Below are positions 23,901 to 35,505 of a DNA stretch of 64,000 nucleotides, piece after piece. The notes below the pieces were generated by a model, which did no database searches, was not told where the DNA came from, and saw only the letters and a list, made by a program, of their open reading frames with translations. Position 1 is the stretch's first letter; the number at the start of each line of letters is the position of its first letter. The translations under genes and the position numbers were made by a program. Location: positions 31,738,208 to 31,802,207 of the forward strand of contig CM046856.1 in the NCBI GenBank assembly GCA_025617745.1, given 5' to 3'. The DNA comes from Heliocidaris erythrogramma (taxonomy: Eukaryota; Echinodermata; Echinoidea; Camarodonta; Echinometridae).

Positions 23901-25216
23901 TAATTATTTATATCAAAAGCTCCTTCATCCCTTGATGTATACAATCGTTTATAAAACCGTTTTATTATATATAATATTTCTTCTTTATCCCTAGTAATAT
24001 CTTTTCCTTCATTATATAACTCTCTAATAATACTTTTTCTCTTATTAGACTTTAATAATTGTTCAAAGTACTGTGTTTTCTGTTCTCCCTCCTCAAACCA
24101 TTCAGCGCGAGAACGAACTCTTATACCCTGACGTAAATAATCATTTAATTTATTTAACTGACCTCGTTTCTCCTCAATAATTTCACTAGTCACTCTAAGA
24201 GGTGCAGTTAACAATTGATTTTCCAAATCCTTAATTTCCTGTTCTAATAATTCTATTTGTGTTTTTCTAATCTTTGCTTTTTTACGTGAATAATTCATAA
24301 TAAATTCCCTCATCTTCATCTTAATAAAGTCCCAGAAAACCAACTTATTTACAATTTTTGGGCCCCATATTCTGTTTAATTCCACTATTTCCTTTTTTCA
24401 TCCCTTCCACAAAATCTTTGTCTGTACACAGACTATTATTAAATTTCCAGTATGATCTACCAAAACAATAATTATCTACTAATTGCTCAAACTGTATCCT
24501 TATACCATAATGATCTGGTGTATTAGAAATCACCATATCACTCTTATTAACCATTTTTTCCAGTTTAGATGGAATGAACCAATAGTCTAAACGACTTTGT
24601 ACAATTGGCCATTTTTGTTTAAATGTAAATTGTCTTTTTGTTGGATTTCTTTTTCTCCAAATATCAATCAAATCATATTTATTTAAAAATTCCTCAAACT
24701 TATCATTAAATTTAGAATGAGTCAGTTTAATATTTGAACCCATATAATCTAATTTGGAATCCATTATTATATTTAAATCACCCCCTAATATAAATGAGTA
24801 GTCTTGAATATTAAAATTCAAAATGTCTGTTTAAAACACTTAAACAATCAATTTGTAACTTCTTTGTCCCGTGTTGGAAAATAAACATTAGCCAAAAATA
24901 ATTTAGTATTTTGTACAACCCCTTTAAATAAAATGTATCTTCCATCATCTCCCACTACCAAACGATCCATTTTAAAATCCAAATGGGAAGAAAACAAAAT
25001 TAAAGTTCCTCTACTATGATTTGTCCCATGGCTGAAGAACATGTTCCCATCCCAATCAAGTTTCCATCTCCCTTCTACATCTATTGTACTATAAGTCTCC
25101 TGTAAAAAAATAATATCAGCTCCTTTCCCTTTACACCAATCAAGAACCTTTTTTTCTTTTAGACCCATCTCTTATTCCTCTTACATTAAGTGAAATTAAT
25201 GTTAATTTTGAATTCA
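20923..25216 (-). mobile_element. Tx1/L1-like LINE, decayed
   Basis: This minus-strand non-LTR retrotransposon runs from an ORF2 start near 25216 to a short poly-A tail (poly-T on the plus strand at about 20922-20932), with a 3' untranslated region of about 540 bp. It encodes an apurinic-type endonuclease, a reverse transcriptase and a C-terminal zinc-knuckle-like region. The polymerase strings RPITLLNVDYKLLSKVLAKR and RRGxRQGDPLSPYLF-like resemble the Xenopus Tx1 group of the L1 clade. Both flanks carry CA-dinucleotide sequence: GCACACACACAC just beyond the tail and a long (CA)n at 26139-26206. ORF1 was not recognised. Confidence 0.85.
21476..25216 (-). pseudogene. LINE ORF2: endonuclease / reverse transcriptase, broken
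   Basis: The protein would start MNSKLTLISLNVRGIRDG and continue through the endonuclease motifs IFLQETYST, GGDLNIIMD and a C-terminal SNTPDHYGI (24500-25210). The polymerase (about 23100-24385) has FEKAFDSVSYDYLF and RQGDPLSPYLF. The region after it (21476-23025) ends with CSFCQMHVET then an H-x-F-W-Y-C segment, the usual Tx1/L1 C-terminal cysteine motif. The total length of about 3.7 kb is normal for ORF2. About six lesions break it: frameshifts near 25150, 24830, 24380, 22880 (in an A run) and 21800, and a TAA in place of the tyrosine codon of the catalytic YADD box at about 23107. It cannot make an active enzyme as it stands. Confidence 0.88.
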
Positions 25217-26138
25217 TTTAAACATGTTCCTTATATAAAACCAAAAATTCACTCTAATTTTGTGGATCCAAACAAAAAAACGTTTTCCTGACCAAGCCGA
25301 CTTCTGTACCACGATTTCCAACCCTCAAAACCAAGGCAGCCTTATCCATCATTGTCAAAACAAAACTCATTCTACCGCAAATCAGGAAAATAAAAAGTGA
25401 GCAAATACCATACCACACTACCATCAACCTCACCCCACTTGTGCACATCCCTGACCAACCGATGAATATGTACGCCGCCTCTCCCCACCTACATTTTTCC
25501 CCCTATACAAAACCCCAATAACACCCACAGCACATAACATACATGTAGTAGTCGCCCTCACACCCTGTCACAACATATTCTATGCATAATAAATGCAGTC
25601 ATGTATGACACGGTGTGAGGGTATCCAAATTACAAGTCAAAGTTACAACTAAAAAAAAAAAAAATCTCTAGAAAATCAGCATGATTTTCCACTGTAAAAA
25701 TGGGGGTACTTTTATGAACCCTTGTCCAAACAAAGCCTGCATAGTCACCCCTACATCAAACACCTGGCCCAGTGAGTTTCCCCATCTTAGAATCTATGGA
25801 ATGTGCATAATCAACACCCAACTTAAGTGAACATACAATGAGAACACTGAAGATTCCTACGCCAAAAGGTCTATTATATATACTTTCTTTCACCAAAATA
25901 TAGCATTGACAACCATGAAAACTCCCCAAGACCCACTCAGGGTGCTATGTATAAGCACATATCAGAATAACAAAAGGACAAAATGGGGGGAAACAATGGG
26001 TGAAATCTGATGATACCTCCATTTCCACAAAGGATGCCATCAACAAAGAAAAGGGAACCACAAAAAACAGGAGATGCATTTTAGGCCATCAAGCTAACCC
26101 ATGAAGTAAACTCTCCCCAAATACAAGTGGAACAAGTG
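25217..26138. other. sequence 5' of LINE ORF2, with a small hairpin
   Basis: This may be the LINE 5' region, or older sequence. No ORF1 could be recognised. A foldback lies at 25552-25632: CCCTCACACCCTGTCACA pairs with TGTATGACACGGTGTGAGGG around a 40 bp loop. Confidence 0.45.
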
Positions 26139-26172
<34 letters not shown>

Positions 26173-26206
26173 CCCACACACACACACCCACACACTCACA
26201 CACACG
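26139..26206 (+). repeat. (CA)n microsatellite
   Basis: This is an interrupted CA-dinucleotide tract with C-run and CCCACACAC variants. It lies at the 5' side of the LINE, mirroring the CA sequence at the LINE 3' side near 20912. Confidence 0.9.
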
Positions 26207-26239
26207 CAAACACAAGCCAAGGGGTATTATTTATAAAGA

Positions 26240-27440
26240 CGCTTCTTATGTTTTTGTTTTCTCGTCGTCTTTGGTAAAGGGTATTAAGCCAAAGGGCATA
26301 CTCATGATTTAGTCTGCTCTCATACAAAATAAATATATGGATTAATAAAGAGCATGCATTTGCAACTATCTAAACAGGCACAGATATTGAAAGATAAAAG
26401 ACCAAAAGAAGAATTATCGATCTTTCATCCTGATTAACTAGGGGCATATCAAGCAATGATTTTTGTAAAGGGCGAAAGATTCCTGGGTGTATAGTTTTTC
26501 ATTAACATTTTCTTCATTTGGTGGTTTTGTATCTATTACATTCACAAACAAATTATAAACTGTACTTGCCTGAAATTTTATCTAAATAGTTGAAAAATAT
26601 TTACCTGTATACATATGTCCTTGAGTACCAATAATCATGCAATAAAAGGCAATGCATAGGAGGAGATGGCACCGCCAAGCATTTGGGCCTACGCCACCGG
26701 GCATGGTTGCGTGAAGTACTGCAGGCTTTCGCGACATTGTTAATCCTGCATATTATAGCTTCAACTCTCCAATCTACTTCAAAAATTCGAAGATCCCATG
26801 GATATTCCCGTTTTATCACCAGATTGTCCTAGGAATCAGATTCACTGACAACCAAAAGGTAAACATCCACTCGTTCCACCGGATGAAAATAGAAAATGTG
26901 ATCTCTTGAAAGAAACCGACACATGTACAGCCCTAACCTAACAACAAAAGGGGCGGTAATATACCAAGCACTGTGAGCTTTGATAACGGAGAGTGATTAT
27001 TCCTGCAACTAAGCACGCACCCATATGGTAGTAACATGTCGATCAGCACAGTACATGTGTGTGGGTATGGGTGAGGGGTGTAATTGGGTTTTTACAGACG
27101 TGTGTCAATCAGATATGATTATTTACGTCTGGGGACCGACTTTTAAGTCACCATCCAAAAGACATGACCGAGTTTCGAACCTGGATCCGATCAGAATCAG
27201 TTTGTCGGCGAAGACAGAGAGATGACCGCGGACATTTACATGTTTAGCGCTACAGAAAAAGTCATCTCCCTCAGACTTATATACTCAGATCATAGAAGTC
27301 AAGGAATATCGTCTTTATCAAGACGTTTCTTACATTTTTGTTTTCTTTTTTTCTTTTGCTTTTCGTATACATCGTTTTTGGTAAAGGGCATAATCATGAT
27401 TTAGTCCGCTCTAATAAAAATGATGTCCCAGGACATCTGA
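26240..27440 (+). repeat. tandem and segmental repeat right of the LINE
   Basis: The block around 26240-26345 (TTTTTGTTTTCTC, GGTAAAGGGTAT, CATGATTTAGTCTGCTCT) recurs at 27323-27415 with small changes. In between, 26335-27010 contains the same landmarks as 20600-20922 (GATTAATAAAGAGCATGCATTTGC, GCAACTAAGCACGCACCC, AACATGTCGATCAG). The region is therefore a partial segmental duplication into which the LINE inserted. No gene is seen. Confidence 0.6.
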
Positions 27441-29416
27441 AATATCCTCTGATCCTTAATCACAATGATCAATGATGATGCTCACATTAAAACGCTCCTA
27501 TATTAATGGTTGCCAATCAAAACGAAAAATAGTTAAAAATATATTTTGCTCGCTTGCTTTGCGCGCTCGCAAAATTGCACTACAAATTGGGTAAATGATA
27601 GGCCTATGCCTTATCATAATTTAAGAAAAGAAGGGATAAAGAAAGTTATTTAAAAAAAAAACGTCCTTCGACCTACATCCCCAACTCCAATGCAGGTTAA
27701 GAAATATCACTTTTCTAGTTGAAACAAATTAAAGACCACTGTCCTATAAGTTTGTCAAAACACGAAGGTCCCTGCGATTTTTAAATAAAGGTTTAAGAAA
27801 AGGGTTTTCGAACTACATGTATCTATCTTTTCTCTCGCGCAAACATCAGACTATAAAAAATGAAATAGGCTACGAAATATTAAGAAGAGGGAAGAGAGAT
27901 ACATTTTTTCACGTGATCACATAATGAAGCCCGGAACTTTCTAGCCCCTTTCGTCAATCAACAATAACGCACATCGACCGTACTACGGAAGTACGCGAGA
28001 GGAATTTGTCTTGACACAACTAAGAGCCTTTGGGTTGTATATTTACAAACTCCAAGTTGCGTTCTCAGCGATCAATCAGGCGACTTGAAGACGCGCTATC
28101 GCACTGCATGGCCTATTGGTTGGGTGGCTTGGGGCTGGAGCTTCCCCCCAAAGTTCCAAGCCCAAAAAGAATATAAAGGAAAAGGTGAAGAAAAGAAGAA
28201 GAGCATAAAAGAAAAAAAAAAAGAAAAGAGGAACGAAACCCCACATTTGTGGAATGATTTCATCGATTCCTTCAAAATAATGTACATGTAATAGTGTCAT
28301 TATATCGGTACCTTATCTTTTGTCATAGGTAACCGTCATTTATAGATCTATTCTATTTATATTTAAACACGCATATTTTGGGGGATATATTACGACTTAT
28401 ATTTCTTGTTACTACCTACTTAATATATTTATGATTTCAGAATTTCAAAAGCTTTGAGTGTACATTTTCCATAGATATGCATGTATAACATAATATATCT
28501 TTTAGGATACTATCCTATATTATGAATTCATATTTTGCATTGTATTATTTATGTATTTACCTTCCATTTGACATATGTTATACTTCTGTTATACACTCCA
28601 AAAAAAATTTGTATCTATATTCTGATATATGTATGATAATATTCTGATGTAAATCAATGTTTAATAAAATTCAATTCAGTTCATGATGTATGTCCTTGAG
28701 CCCTACAATACAGATAATACTGTTTCGTCTGTGTGTGTGTATGTGTGTGAGCGTGTGTGTGTGTGTGTGTGTGGTGAATCTATAAACAGTAACAGAATGT
28801 ATACACTATTTCGGAAGCCAAATTCGGATCGCAGGGCCCTCTTAGTTATATTCCCGGCGCCCCTTTATATTTTCTTTCACGATTTGCTCCTATTTCATGG
28901 AGCAAAATGTCAAACTTTCTTTCATGATGGGACATTGCTTTTTTGATGGTGAATCCCCACATGAAATGATTCAATAATATTTATTATTTCTACTCCATCC
29001 CTTAATCCAACAGATTGCAGCTTCTGTATGCAACTGCGTTTCCTGCGCTCGAGAAAATTTTTAGTGGCCCATCCCCAGTCCCCCTAATTGTTCGTTGGCA
29101 CATTACGCCACTGCACTCACGGATGACATAACTTTATAGAAGAAAGGTATCTGATTATTGAATGGTATATAATAGAAGGCGTTGGCCGAGGAGAGTGTCA
29201 AGAATAAGATAGCATTCCTTGTTGTTGCGTAATGACTTCTCATAAAGAATAGACGTCGTGAAGGTCTTCCAGTTACTATAATCTGCACGCACAGACTCCA
29301 TTCACGTATGTTCGCTCACTACACAGTGAATTGTGAGTCACGGATATAAATTAAAGATGAACATACCTAACCTAGGCCACGTTTTTATAAAACTCGTTAT
29401 CAATAACAACTGCTGT
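27441..29416. other. intronic sequence, no gene; (GT)n at 28728-28773
   Basis: This is AT-rich sequence with A-rich purine tracts (28175-28235) and a GT-dinucleotide microsatellite. No exon or named element could be supported. Confidence 0.5.
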
Positions 29417-29780
29417 CAGGGGCGAATCCAGGATTTTGTATAAATGGGGGGGGGGGGGGGGGGCACACAAATGCAGGTTTGTCAACGTATTTTTTTGGTC
29501 TCGCCAGCTCTCGAAAAGTCGCTCAGTGGGGGGGGGGGGGGGGGGGGGGTGGAGGTGTAGGTGTCGACAAACAAAAATTTCGCCTACCTCCAAAATTCGC
29601 TTAGTGGGGGGTATGGGGGTCCAGTCCCTCCATAATTCTCTGACAAGCAAACAAAAGGGGGTTCGTTCAAATATGGGGGGCACAATCGCCAAAGGGGGGG
29701 GGGGCACAATGCTACTTTTTTCCAGAGCGGGGGGGGGGGGCACGGGCCGGATGTACCCCCCCCCCCTAAATCCGCCACTG
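29417..29780 (+). mobile_element. hAT-like MITE with long G runs
   Basis: It begins CAGGGGCGAATCCAGGATTT and ends AAATCCGCCACTG. The eight bases before it, ACTGCTGT, and after it, ACTGCTGC, match at seven positions. This is consistent with the 8 bp target duplication of hAT transposons. It contains G runs of 16 and 22 bases and CTTTTT/ACAATGCTAC blocks shared with the copies at 54249 and 62257. It is non-coding. Confidence 0.85.
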
Positions 29781-29788
29781 ACTGCTGC

Positions 29789-30324
29789 ATATCTATAATA
29801 TCTAACAACTATCGTAAATTGTCATTGATAACAAGTTTTGTGAAACGGGGCCCACGTACGTTCGTGACTCTATTTTCCTGTTTGGAACCATTTTGAATGT
29901 TGTTGTTTTTATATCATCTGCGTTCTAATTATTGTTATTGTTATGATTAATTATTTTAAATTTTAATTTTTTTGATTAATTTAATGGACCTGTTGATTAT
30001 GCTCTTAATAAATTCTAGATATAAGTATTTTCCCCTCTCTCTTGATTGCTCGTACATATAATACATCTATTTTGATGACGTCAGTCAACCGGTCCAGTGA
30101 GTCGCGGCAACACTGACACGAACACCTAAAACGGCAATCCTCTGTAATCAGCAAAAATCTCCGTCCAAAAACTCCTGAATTTTCAGTTCATTTTGGAAAC
30201 GGTTTAACAAATGAAGATGCGTGATAATGAATAAATCAAGTCCTTCATTCATGCCATGCCATATCTCATTGTCTAACTATTACACGGATTATCAAAAAGA
30301 TCAAACTTTAGAATGTTTTGAAAA
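29789..30324. other. intronic sequence, nothing recognised
   Basis: No reading frame, RNA gene or repeat family was identified. The composition is AT-rich. Confidence 0.5.
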
Positions 30325-30844
30325 AATATGAATAATTTATTCATCAATAATACTAGAGTCTATTATATGGATTATTTTCCTCCTATAACTTATGGAAGTA
30401 TAATCTTAATATGATATAGGATACATGTATTACGCGCTCGTTACAAAATGGATTAATTTTGTGCGTACATTTTGACAGAAAATGCCATTAGAAGGAGGGT
30501 GAATTTCTAATTACACAACCAATATTTTCTTATAACGATATCTCCTCTATAATGAGCAAAAATCATATCTCGTAATTCGATACATATTCAATACCGTGAG
30601 AGATATTAAGACGCATGTTGACTGAATCTTGCTCTTTTAGGTATGCTAAGTCATTAATTGATTACCCAGATTTTCAAAATCAGAAGTATTTGTAAAATAT
30701 GAATAATTCATTCATCAATAATACTAGAGTCTATTACATGGATTATTTTCCTCCTATATAACTTATTGATCTTAGTGTGATATGGATACTACGTGTGATA
30801 CGCGCTCGTTCCAAAATGGATCAATATTGTGCGTACATTTTGAC
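30325..30844 (+). repeat. two direct copies of a ~150 bp unit, ~371 bp apart
   Basis: 30325-30478 and 30696-30844 share AATATGAATAATT, ATACTAGAGTCTATTA, GGATTATTTTCCTCCTATA, ACGCGCTCGTT, CAAAATGGAT and GTGCGTACATTTTGAC in the same order. The spacer is unrelated. It may be a duplicated non-coding element. Confidence 0.75.
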
Positions 30845-30951
30845 GCAAAAAACAGCCGAAAACAGGGTATATCATAAGCTTGGTTCCGTTTTCAGCATTG
30901 CGTAAGCAGAAATAGAGAAGTACCCTTGTTTTATATAACCTCATACCCTCC

Positions 30952-31088
30952 AGCCCTGTTGCATAAAGCTTTTATGTCATGATTCATGACATAAATCCCA
31001 GAATCACGACATGAACACAAATGTCAATGACGGAAATTTATGTCATGCACGATCGAGATTTATGTCAAGAGTTTTATGCAACAGGGCT
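30952..31088 (+). mobile_element. short MITE with perfect-looking terminal repeats
   Basis: AGCCCTGTTGCATAAA on the left is the reverse complement of TTTATGCAACAGGGCT on the right. Internally ATTTATGTCAT / ATGACATAAAT motifs occur several times in both orientations, so the 137 bp unit can fold into a long hairpin. It is non-coding. Confidence 0.8.
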
Positions 31089-31527
31089 ACGTATAATACT
31101 GACTTAAAAGGGCAGTAATTGTCTTCCTACAAATAATACACGACATTCTGCCCAACAAAGGCGTCACGGTTCCTTAGCTTCGGAAGGAATGCAGTAATCT
31201 TGAGTTCTATTCTTCCGTTACTTCAATGCTTTTTTTAGATTCTTCATTGATTCAAACGAAAGAACTTTTCGCAGTTATGTAAGGGTCAGCTAGACCTCAC
31301 CGATAACTATATAATGGTAACGAGATTTTTCATTTAAATTCTGATCAAATATTCAAAGCATTATTTCAAGAATGTTAATGAAGGAAATTTCACAAAAATC
31401 CCCCAAATGAATTTGACATCATTCAATTTTACACAGTGAAAAATTCAGTCTGATACTGTTTTAACTTACGGGTTATTACTGACCAAAAGTGTCATTTTCA
31501 CCTAGTATTAACATACACGCCTGCGCT

Positions 31528-31910
31528 TAAAGGGGAAGTCCACCCTTATATTACAAGTTGTTTTTAAAGAATCAGAAAACTTAAAGAAACAGATTAGTGA
31601 AGGTTTGAACAAAATCCGATAAGAAATTTTAAAAAGTTATGAATTTTTGAAGTTGTAATCAATCAAACACATATTGGCAACTCCGTGACGTATCTTTCGA
31701 GCTCCTATCCCATTTGCCCTGTACCCCAAAAATCATTAATTTCCATTTTCTCTAAAGCAAATATTCAATCATACGTACGAATTGGATATAATCATTGCTC
31801 ATATGATCTTACACAGAACCTATATGAAACAAATCTATTCCTTCATCAAAAACTAAGAAAATGAAAATTTATGAGATTTTCTGTACTAAGTAAAATGTGT
31901 GAGGAGCTGA
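31528..31910 (+). mobile_element. one-ended MITE fragment
   Basis: It starts TTAAAGGGGAAGTCCACCC, a terminus style common among short inverted-repeat elements, and continues with AT-rich non-coding sequence. The opposite end was not found, so it is probably truncated next to the element at 31921. Confidence 0.45.
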
Positions 31911-31920
31911 AGGTTACATG

Positions 31921-32120
31921 TTGTTTTTCCGAAGGTTCGTTACTCCGAAGCTTCATAATTCCGAATATAAAAAAGGGTTCATAATTCCCAAAATGAAAAT
32001 AGGGTTCATAATTTCAAAAATAAATAGAGTTCGTAATTCCAAATATGAAATATGGTTCATAAGTCCGAAAATGAAACGGGGTTCATATTGCCGGAAATAA
32101 AAAAAAAAATCTTCAGAAAA
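31921..32120 (+). repeat. array of TTCATAATTCCGAA-type units (copy 1)
   Basis: After TTTTTCCGAAGGTTCGTTAC come five or six units of the form GGTTCATAATTCC with AAAATGAAA-like spacers. Related arrays are at 34423-34692 and 50570-50789. The same terminal motif, CCGAAGGTTC, is found in all three, so these are copies of one element family with a tandem core. Confidence 0.7.
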
Positions 32121-33174
32121 GAGTACCCCCCCCCCATCTCCCTATCTGAAAGAGTATACTCTATGTTAGTTAAAGATATTGGAGCACAAAGCAATATAAA
32201 AGTAGTATTTCGGCAGTTTTTTTATAGACTCATGTTTGATCAATATATTTCCCACTTGGTCTCATTTCATTTGCCAAACCATTAAAGTAAATAGAGCAGT
32301 TGCATCATACAGCAGTTCAATGAAAAGAATGTGCTCAACAAGCGCGCCAACCTTTAGGAAAATTTGATTATCCCTCCATAGAAATTTCAATTCCCCCTTT
32401 GTCCCCTTGCAAGATACCTTCATAGTCAGATTACTTGATGACTGCAAACTTTAAATGACCCATTTCTCATAGGTAACGCCTCTATGGGATTTGACATTAT
32501 TCCGATGTACTATTAATGCTTTTAAAGCTGGCAATTCCCTCTTTTGGAATAGGACCTAAACGTAAGCAATGAAAAAAATGTCTGGCGAATTTATGTTGGT
32601 TTTGTAGAAGGGTTTATTAAAATAAACTTGATGAAATAGCATTGCCTGTACCCTTCTTAGCTATCACATTTTGAAATACTACCACGAGAGGGAATACCAC
32701 GGGATTGCAATATGCTATTGAAGCACGTTTGACCGACAACCCACGAGACCGATGTTATCGGTTTCGTGGATAGGCTACGAGGGAGGTTGGCGATTACAGG
32801 CTCCCCTAGAATTGTGAAATTATCAATATCCGTAGCTTATTTATATAGTTAATATTGCAATGACAAAAATTATACATTGTTTTTAAAGAGGTTTAATGTT
32901 TTGCTGGCTCGCTTTATATATGAAATATTTTCGAGCAAAAGAAGTCACTCTTGTCTTCGTATGCCTTTCGTAAAGGTCAACGGGCATCGTATACAGTAAC
33001 GATACTATATCAAAATGATCATGAAAGTAAGAAGGAATTTCGAATTACCTATTACTAGTACATGCCATGGGCCATGGGCCGTGGAACCGGGGACTGGGGG
33101 CTGCAGCCCCCTCCCCCATTTTTATTACCAGACACATTTCATAATATCTCCGAAAAAAAGTTCGAAAATTGTCA
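32121..33174. other. intronic sequence, no gene
   Basis: No supported feature was found. A C run follows the array at 32127 and the rest is AT-rich. Confidence 0.5.
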
Positions 33175-34089
33175 TTAAAGGGGAATTAACCTCAAAATAT
33201 AAATGTGCTTATATTCAAAGGTGTAATCTATTCTTTCTTGTTGCCCTACGTAGTTTCGCATTAAAACATACGTGATGGGTATAAATCAAGATTTTCTCAG
33301 CAACATTTATCGTCTCCTAGCGATACCTGGAGGCTGCCATTTTCTTGATATGTACATAAAAATATTTTTAATCCGAATGCAAAAATTGTCCTTCCTGATA
33401 CAAAATCCTATTTGAGATTTAAAATATCTAACAGATATATACATATATTCTAAAAACAAAACTGTGTTTTATATTTGTTTGAAAATTACTAATTTACTGA
33501 ATAGAAATCTATTTTATTTGTACTATGACGTACGCGACGGATCAAATTAATTCAAATGTATGGATGATGATGACTTTCCCGGCCCCGAGCGTCAATAGTG
33601 ACAAACTATACATTCACCTGCTTTGAGATATTGGACTTCAATAGTCAGAATGCGCGTTGTATGTTCTGTTCTGTTCTGCCAGGCAAGCCCAAGAAATCGA
33701 TTTATATTTAGTAAAACCAGCGAATTTAGAATTTAAAAATCTATAAATTTCAAATTTTAAAATATATGTATACACCTGTTATGTAATTTCCATCATATAT
33801 TGGGATTTTTTTTGTATTGAAGATAAGCAATTTAGCTCAAGGATTAAAAATATCTTCCTGACCGGAACGGTTTCCAATGGTTTATGTATAACTCATATAT
33901 CATCAAGAAAATGGTATCCCCATGTAAAGTGTAAGCAGATGATACCGTGTGTTAGAATGTCTTGATTTAAACCGTTTTCTGATATTTTATTTCTAAAGTG
34001 ATACAGGCCAATGATTAAGAATATATTATACCTATTAACATATATGTACAAATGTGTACATTAATATTCTGGGGTTAATTCTCCTTTAA
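33175..34089 (+). mobile_element. TTAA-ended inverted-repeat element, subfamily A copy 2
   Basis: This 915 bp element starts TTAAAGGGGAATTAACCTC and ends GGGGTTAATTCTCCTTTAA. It is closely similar along its length to 19071-19984: shared blocks include AATATAAATGTGCTTATATT, GGCTGCCATTTTCTTGATAT and CCTGACCGGAACGGTTTCC. It is non-coding. Confidence 0.82.
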
Positions 34090-34422
34090 TGAGTGTAATC
34101 AAATCAGCGCCCCCCCCCCCCCCCCCCAACTTTCAAAAACGCTCCGCGGCCCCTGCATAAGACCTTTAGATTGAGAGGGCCAGTCGCATCGAAACTGCCC
34201 AAACCAAATTTCAGTCCCAGTCCGCCCATGCATCATGACATTTACACTTAGCGGCTTCTAAAAAGTTGCGAAAATATCCACCCCTCTGCAAACTCTATAT
34301 TGGGTGAAATCATCTTGTTTAATAGCTTGTGGTGAGGAGCCAAGAAAGTCTCTTTTATACATGTATATTCGGTTTTGGTTTAATTCACCCATGAAGCTTC
34401 GAATTCATGGTTCACCGTAACT

Positions 34423-34692
34423 CGTTTTCCCGAAGGTTCGTAATTTCGAAACACAAATTTCATAGCAGTGGGTTCATAATTCCGAACATTTGATGCACTT
34501 CTCCGAAGGTTCATAATTCCGAACATTTGATGCATTTCTCCGAAGGTTCATAATTCAGAAAATGCAATAGCGCCCTATATTATGAACTTTTTTTACATTT
34601 TCGGAATTATAAACCTTCGGAATTACGAACCGTCGGAGTATAAGAACCTTCGGAGCAACGATCCTTCAGAATTATGTACCTTCGGAAAGCGA
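34423..34692. repeat. array of TTCATAATTCCGAA-type units with inverted ends (copy 2)
   Basis: The left end CGTTTTCCCGAAGGTTCG and the right end ACCTTCGGAAAGCG are inverted. Units of GGTTCATAATTCCGAA run forward in the left half and reversed (TTCGGAATTA..GAACC) in the right half, so the whole element is a large palindrome built of a 15-20 bp unit. Confidence 0.75.
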
Positions 34693-35474
34693 TATGTATT
34701 CCAGCATGATAAGGGTATAGTTTGAAATTCTCTCAGCCAGTTGTTTGTTAAAATTCAAAATAAAATACAATTATTCTCTAATTATAATCTTAATTTAGAA
34801 ATGGCCATAAGCTGATGAGAGGCGCTGTTCAAGTTCTATCAGTATAAGGCAACATTTTACTGGATTTAATAGGGGATTCATTTGCCAACACCGCATTATA
34901 AAAACGGCTCGGGAATACTTCGAGCTAGAACTGATCGTGGTCGAACAAGGTTACGTCAAATTATCGTTAACATTTTTTAAAATTCTCTTTTATTCAGTGA
35001 AATTTATTCAATCGGGATGACAAGAATCATATATAAATACCAAATCTGTTTTACATCTTTGTCCTCAAATATACATGTACATTGTAATATATTTGAAAGG
35101 GAAATATTTTCAAGCACAATTAAATCATTATCATGATTCAGTTTTCAGGTATTGGTACTTGAACTGTCATTAAAAAAAAACGAGTTTTCATCAGATTGTA
35201 AATACACCAAGGCCCTGTAATTTACATTTACAAAAACAAAAATAAAACCGAATTGCGGATCGGTAGCTGCTTTTCTTTCACTATTTTCTTTCTTTTCTAG
35301 GTAATTTTTGACAACACTCTATTACGCCAATTTTCCGTCGAAAGTCGATTTTCGGAGAAGAAAAACACACCAAAACCTTGCGCTAGGCGTATTGCCAGGT
35401 CTGGTTAAATGGGGGTCTTTTACCATTTTAATGTTAAAGCCAAGAAAAACAGATTTTTTTTTAAATGCCGACCC

Positions 35475-35505
<31 letters not shown>

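Noticed and set aside
29372-29798. Open frames rich in proline and glycine on both strands
   Set aside because: They come from the C and G runs of the hAT-like MITE at 29417-29780.
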